From: Oryzias latipes
Lineage: Eukaryota > Chordata > Actinopteri > Beloniformes > Adrianichthyidae
NCBI RefSeq assembly: GCF_002234675.1
Contig: NC_019867.2
Location: 4,854,001-4,918,000, forward strand
DNA length: 64,000 bases
Reading direction: 5' to 3'
Positions 55,604-64,000 of the stretch are shown here, in pieces. The notes under the pieces are model-generated. The model saw only the letters and a list, made by a program, of their open reading frames with translations. It did no database searches and was not told the DNA's origin. A program made the position numbers and the translations under genes. Positions within the stretch are counted from its first letter, which is position 1. Every line of letters starts with the position of its first letter.

Positions 55604-57681
55604 TCACCTGTCAAACTTTGACAAGTGACTCCGCCCCTTGATGTCCGTCTTTCTCTGGAGGATGTTGCTCCAGGTGTGAGAGAGCAGGAAAGCCCCCTCA
55701 TCCTGGTTCATGGAAGTGTGGGCTCGTTTTCTGATCTCCACCGCCTCCATGATCCATCTGCGGTGTCTGTTGTCTTCGGTGCGGAGGACTTTGGCCTTTT
55801 CCCAGTCCATGATATGGTTTTCTTGTTTGCAGTGATCCGTTATGGCTGATTTCATGTTTTCTTGAACTGCCTGTTGTCGTCTGGCTCTTGTTAGTATTTT
55901 GTTTGTTTCCTTTTCGCATTCTTTTTGATGTTCTGTTTTTCTTGTGATGAAGGAGCGTCCTGTTTCTCCGATGTATGTTTTATTGCAGGTGTGACATGGG
56001 ATTTCATAAATGACATTGCATTTTTTATTTTGTTCAATCTTATCTTTTGGGTGAACCAGTAGTTGCCTGAGTTTTTTATACGGTTTCACTGGGGTGCTGA
56101 TGTGATGCTTTTTCATGGCTCTTTGGATGCGTTCTGTGATTCCTCTGATGTATGGCAATGTAACCATTCCTTTGTTTTCTGTTTTTTTCCTCAGTTTTTC
56201 CTTCTCTACTTCCTTGCATTTCCTCTGCTCCACCTGTGTTTGTCCCTTTTTTATGGCCCATTGAGGATATTGACACCTGGTTAGTGCATTTTTTATGTGT
56301 TTCTTCTCCTCCGTTTTGTCCTCCCCGTCCGTTACCAGCTCTGCACGCTCAAACAAGGTTCTTACGACAGATATTTTGTGAGTGGTAGGATGTTCTGAGG
56401 TCCATAATAAATATTGGTCTGTGTGAGTTGGTTTCCTGTGTATTTTTATTTTTATGTCTTTGTTTTCCATGTGTCTGATGTTGATGTCCAGGAAGTTGAT
56501 GGAGTTGTCTTTTTCCTCTTCATGTGTGAATTTGATTTGTCCCGTATCGTCCATCGTGTTCAAATGGTCTGTGATCTCCTGCGTGTGTCCTGCTTTGATC
56601 TTTTCCAGAATGTCGTCGACGTAGCGTTTCCACAAGGTTGGACGGCAGTGCTCTGGTGCGGATGTTATTGCTCTCTTTTCCAGGTCCTCCATGAAAAAGC
56701 TGCACATTGTGGCTGATAGTGGGTCGCCCATGGGAAAGCCTTCTTTTTGTCTGTAAATTGTGTTACGGTATTGGAAATACGTGGATGTAGTAATTAACTG
56801 GAGGAGTTGTGTAATGTCATTAACTGTAAGGTTTGTGCGTTTCCTTAGTGATTTGTCTGCTGTTAACTGTTCCTGCACTATTTGTAGTGTGGCTTCTACT
56901 GGAGTCCTGGTGAATAATGATATTACGTCATGTGAAATGAATATCTCGTTTGCTTCCATCTTTGTGTTTTTGAGTTCTTCTGCCAGCTGTTTTGCATTTT
57001 CACAATGGTAATCTGTGTTTCCTAGGAGGGGTTTCAAAATATCTGCGATGAATTTGGATAGATTGTATGTTACTGATCCCATGCTGTCTATTATGGGCCT
57101 TAGTGGTGCTCCAGGTTTGTGTATTTTTGGAGTGCCATAGATCCGGGGGATGATGCTGGCTGTTGGTATGAGATGGTTATAGGTTTGTTTGTCTATTTTC
57201 TTTTCCTCCTGTAACTGTTTGAGTACAGTCTTGAGTTTTCTCTTCTTTGCTTCTGTGGGGTCTCTTTTCAGGACCTCATAGGTGTTCCGGTCTTGAAGCA
57301 TCTCATTCATTTGTTTTTCATATTGTTCTGTGTCCATGATGACTGTGGTTCTGCCTTTGTCTGCTGGTAGTATTGTGATTTCTCTATTGTTTTTCAGATT
57401 GTGGATGGCTGCCATTTCTTCTTTGGTTATGTTACTAGGTGGTAGTTTTGCGGTTTTGAGAATGCCTGCTATTTCATTGCGTAGTGCTGCTTTTTCTCCT
57501 GGGTCCTGTATTTTTTCACATGCTAATTCGGTGGCTACGATGAACTCCTCATGCGGGATCTGTTTTGGGGTTATGGCGTAGTTTAATCCGTGTGATAATA
57601 CACTGCGTTCAGCTTCGGATAGTGTGTGTTTTGATAGGTTGGAAATCCATTTATCATTTATGGTATTTTTTACTTACCATA
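55604..57681 (-). CDS. Penelope-like reverse transcriptase with GIY-YIG endonuclease
   Basis: The frame is open from just after an in-frame stop near 57682 down to TGA/TAA at 55604. The first ATG is at 57413-57415, but homologous-looking sequence continues about 88 codons upstream (SNLSKHTLSEAERSVLSHGL), so the true start or an upstream exon is missing. Counting from that ATG: ILPADKGRTTVIMD at 15-28, IIPRIYGTPKIHKPGAPLRP at 88-107, DVISLFTRTPVEATL at 163-177, FPMGDPLSA at 227-235 and catalytic YVDD at 265-268. A GIY-YIG nuclease follows at about 468-496 (VIYEIPCHTCNKTYIGETGR). The frame is intact, suggesting a fairly young copy. Penelope elements prime reverse transcription at nicked DNA ends. 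Confidence 0.92.
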
Positions 57682-57690
57682 ATGATTAAC

Positions 57691-58411
57691 AACCAGTAAA
57701 CTTGTTGCTTTATGCTGCTTCATGGTCTTATCCCCCTTCCCCTCCTATTATCACCCCCTACCCCCCCTCTCTCTAACGTCCCTCTTTCTTCTTCCCCTCT
57801 TTCCTTTTCCGTCCGGTCCAACACCAAAGATTTTCAGACATGATTGAAATTAATAAAGTTTGGCCTCAATTACAAAAGGGGTTTATTCAGACATACCTTT
57901 GGTTTGTCTGAAGATTAAAAACCCCTCTTGTTAAAGTAAAATATGTCCAACACAAGAGGCCCTCAGCTCTCATCTGTCTGCCTAGCTGTTGGACAGGACA
58001 AGTTAAAAAAAAATAAAAAATAAATAAAAAATAAAATTAAAACTGTGCAAGGAAAAAATGGAATGGTCCAGTTGTTCTAACAAACACAAGCTTTACAGAA
58101 ATCAAACCAGGGAAAAACCTTCCAAACATTTGACACTGAATGACTGCTTTTTTAATCAAGACCGAACTGTAATTTATCACGACTTGCTTGTATTTTGTCG
58201 TGTTCAGTTTATGTTTGAATAAATAAGGGTCGCCTTTTTAGAGTCTCATGAACCTTTTCTGCAAATCTAAACTTCTTTTAATTGTTCATCTATTTCATGT
58301 CACCATCGTGTCTTTCTGAAATGTGTTGTTTTAGGTCACATTATCTTAGTTTTTGAACCCCTTGCAGGTAATAATTGTACTTCTGTATCATTTCAAGTTT
58401 ATAGTTGGGAT
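57691..58411. other. repeat-like flank and AT-rich DNA right of the Penelope element
   Basis: 57730-57830 is pyrimidine-rich, followed by an AATTAATAAAGTTTGGCC phrase (about 57849) that looks like a transposon tail. It may pair with the GC island on the other side. A low-complexity A/T patch lies at about 58004-58040. No gene is seen. Confidence 0.4.
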
Positions 58412-58780
58412 TAGGCCTGCACAATAAATCGCAAATGTTATCGTGATGTCAAGTTGTGCAATAAGCATATCACAAAAGTCGTCGAATGTTGAGATATATG
58501 GTTACCTTAAATGTGCTAAATCAATCTTATAGCAGCTTGAAGTTGTTAACGAATCAAATCGGATGGAGCCATTTAAGTTGGACCTCCTGTATAGATGACG
58601 GTCTTTTGGAATATAATTAAAGTTATGTTGACATTTATTTAAATTAAAATGGTGCGGTGAAATGGAAATTATGTATTTAGTTGATTTTCTGTTTGTTTAT
58701 GCATCACAAGTTATGTCGACATTGCAATATTGATCACTGACATCGCACATCAGGAGTTTTCCACATATCGTGCAGCCCTA
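58412..58780. mobile_element. hAT MITE with perfect 8-bp duplication
   Basis: Left end TAGGCCTGCACAATA and right end (complemented) TAGGGCTGCACGATA are imperfect inverted repeats. GTTGGGAT is duplicated exactly at 58404-58411 and 58781-58788. The 369-bp interior has no coding capacity. This is a common hAT MITE architecture. Confidence 0.9.
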
Positions 58781-58788
58781 GTTGGGAT

Positions 58789-60612
58789 GTTTTCAAACTG
58801 ACCCATAGTGTGAGTCTAATCCTTGTTGAGGTTGATTTTTGAATCATTTTGATGAGATTTTTTCTCCTGATAAAACTCTTCATTTTCTTATGGAGTCTGT
58901 TCTTTGAAAACTGATGGAACAGCCCTGAGAAGCAAGCTTATGCACAAGTTCCAACTTTTTTTTTACATTTTTTTTATCCTTATTATTATCAGTAACACTG
59001 GCCTCTCTGTGTGCTTTTCAATACGCCTGGCTGTGTGAGATACAGAGCGCATTGTCTGCTGACAATTGGGTTCCCAGCACACTGTGTTTTCCCCATTAGC
59101 ACTGTGGAAATGGGATTGGATGGTGGTCAGGAGTTGAAGCTTCTTATGCTGGTGCCAGCAAAGCCCTTTATACAGAACTCCAAATCCCCTCAAATGCAAT
59201 AATAAAGGCTTTTTAACCTGCATGTTAGCATATTTTAATTTTTTTCGTTGATATTTTAAATTCTAACCACTTTAAGTGACCAAGTCACTTAGCTATGACT
59301 TATAAATGACATTTCTCCTCATTAAGATTGTGCTTTGGTCCTCATAAAGATCAAGGTCCTCACTTCGTTGGTGGTTACACCAGTTATGATTCCAACTAGG
59401 TAACAAAAAAAAAATCCAAAAACAAATACAGTTGAAGCTTCATAAAGGTCAATTTAAATAGGAAATTCTCCTTCATCCTTTTTTCCCCATCAAATTAAGA
59501 GTGTCTAAAATAGACACCCATAAAGATAAAAGGGATTCTGAATATTGAACCAAATTACATAAAAGCTTAAATGGATTTTTGATGAAACCCCAAGCTCACA
59601 AAGCATGTCTGTGAAATCCATCAAGGCTTTCACGAGCTTTTCCCAGTGATTAGCATTGGCTGGAGCCTTGGCACGTCCCCCAAATCAAAACCGTGTTGGT
59701 TCTGGACCGACGCACTTGTGCGCACTCGGAGAGTGTCTCAGTTACCAACCCAGTAATTTAGAAACCATTATCTCACCGCAGTGGCCAAATCAAAGGTCTG
59801 GGAAACAAGAACAAATTAACAGTCAAGTATTTCGTTTTTCTTAGAGTCCCAATTTTAAAAACCACCATTATTCACTAACCAGGAGAGTGCAGTTGTGTTT
59901 TTCTAGTTGTATAAACTATAAAGTTGCCTTGTAATTCTGTAGTAACCAACATAGCAATTTTGGAACCCCAGTTTTGCTTGGGTGTTGTTTGCCATTTTTT
60001 TGTAAGACGTTCTTTATTTTTTCTTTTCTTCATGGGAGTGGACGCTAATTTTCACAGGATGCACGATTTTCCTAAACTTCCTGATAACAGGTCGGCCATC
60101 TTTGTATCCAGAGCAGTCCAGCTGTTAGCGCTGACCTACAATCCAGCTAATCAGTGCAATTACACTTAACTGAACATGCACACACTATGTCACTTTAAGT
60201 TATTTTTGTTTTTATTGTTTGGGCGTCTCCTCGTATCCGGGAATCATAGTACTGTATAGTATTGTTTTTAACTGCGCTTGCAGGTGATGAAGCTTTTTTA
60301 CGCTCTCTCTGCATCTTAAAAAGAATTGCCCCTCAGGGATAAATAAAGTTGTTTGAATTGAGTTCGTGATCAGTCGTTAGCCCAAAGGGGCCAAAATGTG
60401 CTGAAAGTCAGGATCTGTTTTCCCGAATGATTTTAAGTGTAAGAGCAGAAAGTATAATTTGAACCTAAAGTCCTTCACGCCTTATGTATCTAATTCGCAA
60501 AATGTCATTAAATTCAGGACTCTGTTTAATTTAGCAGAGAAATACATTCACTCTTACATTTATAAATCCCATAGCTCACATTAAAATTTGTCATTTCTAG
60601 ACATGAAAAATG
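58789..60612. other. intergenic, with one LINE-tail-like phrase
   Basis: AT-rich DNA without supported genes. ATTGCCCCTCAGGGATAAAT at about 60326-60345, followed by AAAGTTGTTTGAATTG, resembles a LINE 3' end. Short open frames near 59011-59202, 59656-59844 and 59924-60169 have no domain or splice context. Confidence 0.4.
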
Positions 60613-61020
60613 TAATTAAAGTTCAATTTCATTTGATTTTTATAGCCCAATATTTACAACAAAGTCGTCTCAATGGGCTTCATACGGGTAATTGTGTAAC
60701 CCTTGTGCTATCCTAGGCAGTTTAACGTTGGGAGTTGGGTCATCTAGACCCACTAGACAGTGTGTTGAACCTTTTTTTCTTTAATGATTTGTGAACCTCA
60801 CTGGTGTCCATGTATTACATGAAATCTTTCCACCTTTGTGATGGTAGGGAGAACACGTCAATGTAAGGGTGGGGTCATCTAACATAGCACAAGGGTTTTA
60901 ATAAACATGAAATAATAAAGAACATGAAGTCACAGAACTCAATAGGTAATGGCTAAACTAAACAGACAGAGCTTAACCGGGCATCTCTGCCTGTATGCCC
61001 GCCTTGTCGGCCAGGAAAAA
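60613..61020 (+). mobile_element. second copy of the 5583 interspersed repeat, split by a MITE
   Basis: 60625-60695 matches 5590-5660 (ATAGCCCAATATT, AAAGTCGTCTCAATGGGCTT), and 60900-61000 continues the match (AACTCAATAGG, GGGCATCTCTGCCTGTA). The TTAA-MITE at 60700-60895 lies between the two parts. Confidence 0.65.
60700..60895 (+). mobile_element. TTAA-MITE copy nested in the interspersed repeat
   Basis: Starts CCCTTGTGCTATCC and ends TAGCACAAGGG. The flanks are GTAA and TTTTAA, so one side keeps a near-TTAA. Colinear with copy 1. Confidence 0.8.
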
Positions 61021-64000
61021 AACAAAACAAATGGATTGGATTCCCAAAAATCCGTTTCTTTGAAAAAAGTCAAGTTTTATTCAACAACCTGCATAGTGAA
61101 CCAGGGTTGCCAGCAGGGGGCAGCAGATCCCCGGTTTATGAGATTCCTCACTGAATTTAGGCGCCACTTGTTTCAAAGATGCTTCATTCAAACATGAAAC
61201 CACTGAGTCAGAATTTAAGTCGTTCATAACTTAGGTTTTCTGCTAAAAACACAAAAAGCCAAACCAACTAACAGAGTAACTGATGCTCTACATTATGCTT
61301 TATCAGTGCCTGGGTTTGAAATGACTCAACATTTTGGGTTTTCAAAGGTAGGCATTCCTGGCATTTATGCATTCGTCTATCAGCTCTCTGGCCTGCAGCT
61401 ATCAGATAATGTTGAAGCAGCTGTGAGGAAGCAGAGGTGAGCAGCAGCGCTCGTAAATCTTCCTCAGCTGACACAAGCGTGGGTTCACTGACCAAGTAAA
61501 ACAACTTCAAACAGAAAGCACTGTCTTCAAATGAGCTTGTTGCCTCCACCGACATGCAGGTTTAGGTTAACCAGCTGTTTCAACTGTGTGCATGAATGGG
61601 GGTGAACGGGTGGGTTTTCGGATTGGCGTTGATGGGCCACCAAGCAGGAGCAATAGCTGACACCTTTTGGTTGATATTTACTCAGTGAGTGAGCACTCAA
61701 TTGTGTACGTGTGTGTGTTTTTGGGTATGTGTGTGGGCTGGTACAAGTTTTTCACTGCATGCCTTTCCTTACATTTGTGTTCATCTCTGAAAAAAAACAA
61801 AACAAATTTAACTGTGATGATTAAAAAATATATAAATATAAAAATGTATATATTGATTTTCTCATTTTCTCATAACTACAAAAATAAACCTAACAACAGA
61901 TCATACAACACGAAAAAGATCTAAAAAAGTAATAAAACAAAAAACTGGAAGTTGAGATTTAAACTTGAAGCTCTTCCACAAGCAGCTTTCATCTTATTTC
62001 ATCCTGTAGTAGTTAGTAAATAAATGCACACTGTAAAAAATGTTATTTGCTCAATTTTTAAATAATTACCATAGAAATTCATATCAAGTCAGATTTGCTT
62101 TCTTTAACATAATTTCAAAATAAAAGCAGATGTTTTCCATCTCTGAAGGCTGCAAAGATTTCAAAGTGTTAAAGTATTTATTTTAACGAAAAGGTTTCAC
62201 TGCTGTAAAGATTCATGTTAATGCATTATTTGTTCAGAAAATACATTTATACTCGTTTTGAACCTCAATAAAATTCCTTAGTTTTGCCAAAGATTTTTTT
62301 TTTTTTTTTTACTAAACAGTAAAAAGAAACATACTTTTGCTTAATGATCACTTTAAAGGAAGATGCTTGTGAACTGAGCGCTTCCTCCTCTTATGCGATC
62401 CTTACAGAGAGCCTGCTGCTCCACCAGCCGTGTTGCAGCTTTCCCGTCACATCCTAGTTTCAGTTTTTCACCCATCAAACCTTGTGTCCCCCCGTCTACT
62501 CCTCTTTTTCTCCCCTTTCCGTCTCCCATCTCGTGTGCTGGTTGACTTTCCGTGTCAGAGACTAAGCAAACACAGTCGTATGTGAACGGCCTTGTAACTC
62601 CGAGTTCCTAAGAGACCGGGAGCTCTCAGCCGAGCGCAGCTGTGTCTTCATTTGTCGGTCATGTTCGGCATTCTCCAGATATCTGGAGGAGGCTCCTCGG
62701 CTTTTTCTGCGGTCTGGTCTGACCTTGTGACCTCTGGAAGGCTGTGAAGAAGTCAGTGGAGGGGTCGGTAAAAGAAACATAAAATTTGAAAGGAAAAAAA
62801 TCTTGTCACAAAGTGTCTTTACTTAAAAGAGAGAAGAAAAAGACGTGCAAGTTTCTGAATATGTGTAGAAAATGCCAGAGAATTGTCTCAGTTTATGAAG
62901 TTCTTCTCTGCTTTTTCTGGATTGTTTGAGAAAACCGAAATTGTCTTGCTTCCATATTGAATACTGCTTATAAAAGAACAAATGGTGACCAACCGTAATT
63001 GAAGGCAGACGTTGAGACAAAGAAGGTGAATGAACCTGTTCGTGGTGCTCCCACGGCTAACACAGATATCACCAAGGTGGCAGCATATGTTTTCCTCTGC
63101 TCTCCCAAATTAGATTCACACTCCCCCTTTCTCCTCTTCCCTTCCTCCTCTCCTTCTAACCCATTCTAAGCCTTTCTCCTCCAATCCTTTACCTTGCAGA
63201 CTGGAGTAATCAACCTTTTTTTTTACACGCCAGCTCTTTAAAGGTCCAAATTCATCTCCTTTCACTGCATCTTTCACTTCATTCCGCATATGTTTTTGGT
63301 GCATCTGGTCCACATGAGCCATGGAAAGACAGCAGAGGATTAATGGAGGGTGTGTAGGGGGTGACAGTGTTTGTGAAGCGGGGGCGACTCTGCACATCTG
63401 CATGTGTGCACATATGGGGAAAACAAATTTGGAGTCCATGTCAGAAAGGCCCATCGGTCATAGTTTTTTTTTTTTTTTTTTTAAGCTTTGTTTAGGAGGC
63501 AGAGAGCCATAAAACCACTGACGCTTGAGTTGGCCAGCTGTCCAACAATCACAGATGAAGTCAAGACACGAAAAGTACTGCCCGACATTGGAGTGTTCTG
63601 CAGAGAGGGAAGAGACCTGAACCCCAAACGGCAGGGGTATCCACCTGTCTACCTCAACAGCAGCAAGATTGGGATTCATTCTAAATTTATTTTACTAAGC
63701 TAAAATTAAACGGATACTAATTCAAAAATGTAAGGTAAAACTTTTTTTTATATTTTTTTGTTTGACTTTAACCTTTATTTTTTGTTTAGAAATTACCAGT
63801 TTTATTCAGAAATGGTCGCATTTCAGTTGGACACATGCAAACACTACTAGACATAGATTTAAACCAGATTACAACTTTGGTCACTACGTCACATTCTGAG
63901 ATTAATTGACCTTAAAGTTTGAATTACTGTTAACTGCTAAAATAATACACGTCAACTCTTTTGTTTGTTTTTGTAGTATTTTATGTTGCTGTCGAGAGAC
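61021..64000. other. intergenic, no gene supported
   Basis: AT-rich DNA with T/A-runs (62294-62310, 63464-63482). Open frames at 61268-61555 and 62562-62780 on the minus strand have no recognised domain and no splice partners. A GC-richer patch at 62380-62760 could be an exon or promoter of a gene outside the window, but nothing identifies it. Confidence 0.4.

Larger units (their letters stand above)
55498..57690 (-). mobile_element. Penelope-like retroelement
   Basis: It consists of a long RT/GIY-YIG frame on the minus strand followed within about 60 nt by the ribozyme-like motif. The 5' end lacks a matching second motif, so the upstream pseudo-LTR is missing or truncated. Flanks are other repeats, and no target duplication was found. 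The borders are approximate. Confidence 0.85.

Noticed and set aside
61268-61555. 95-codon minus-strand frame
   Set aside because: No domain, AT-rich surroundings, and no neighbouring exons.
62562-62780. Basic 72-codon minus-strand frame in a GC-richer patch
   Set aside because: No recognised family, no flanking exons, and no clear splice sites.

Overview
The window is nuclear DNA of a teleost fish, probably a percomorph such as a ricefish/medaka relative (inference from repeat content and base composition; no species marker was seen). It is AT-rich, has vertebrate genes with GT-AG introns, teleost-type C2H2 zinc-finger genes, and many young transposable elements: hAT, TTAA-flanked MITEs, non-LTR LINEs and a Penelope-like element.

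Layout. Minus strand, 2455-2916: the first two coding exons of glycine decarboxylase (gldc); the rest of the gene lies off the left edge. From 3.1 to 10 kb is intergenic DNA made largely of repeats: a LINE relic, an interrupted 51/56-bp minisatellite, and three copies of a TTAA-flanked MITE, one split by a hAT insertion. Minus strand, 10116-15138: complete coq2 (seven exons, 374 aa). A young LINE with a perfect 34-bp target-site duplication sits between the coq2 start and the znf462 start. Plus strand, 17942-30685: znf462 (ten coding exons, 2214 aa, about 28 C2H2 fingers). From 31.3 to 32.2 kb is a decayed tandem array carrying six CRE-like sites. Plus strand, 32801-37025: mfsd10 (12 coding exons, 450 aa). 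Minus strand, 38694-42492: cenatac/ccdc84 (11 exons, 358 aa), a minor-spliceosome factor. Head-to-head with it, from 42782, is a small cluster of teleost C2H2 genes: one first exon followed by two alternative finger-coding exons, and a second complete gene at 47872-51602. The right end (51.7-64 kb) shows no convincing host gene. It holds a LINE relic split by a hAT, a GC-rich island with a 100-bp tandem duplication, a Penelope-like retroelement with RT and GIY-YIG domains and a hammerhead-ribozyme-like motif, a hAT MITE with a perfect 8-bp duplication, and further repeats.

The genes do not form an operon. gldc and coq2 are mitochondrial metabolic genes, znf462 and the small zinc-finger genes are nuclear DNA-binding proteins, mfsd10 is a membrane transporter, and cenatac is an RNA-splicing factor. 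All four long gene models were built by joining exons by eye. The splice phases add up to complete reading frames without a break. The strongest unusual signals are the ribozyme-like motif in the Penelope element, the CRE-bearing array, the frame-compatible alternative exons of the zinc-finger locus, and the nested TTAA-MITE family.
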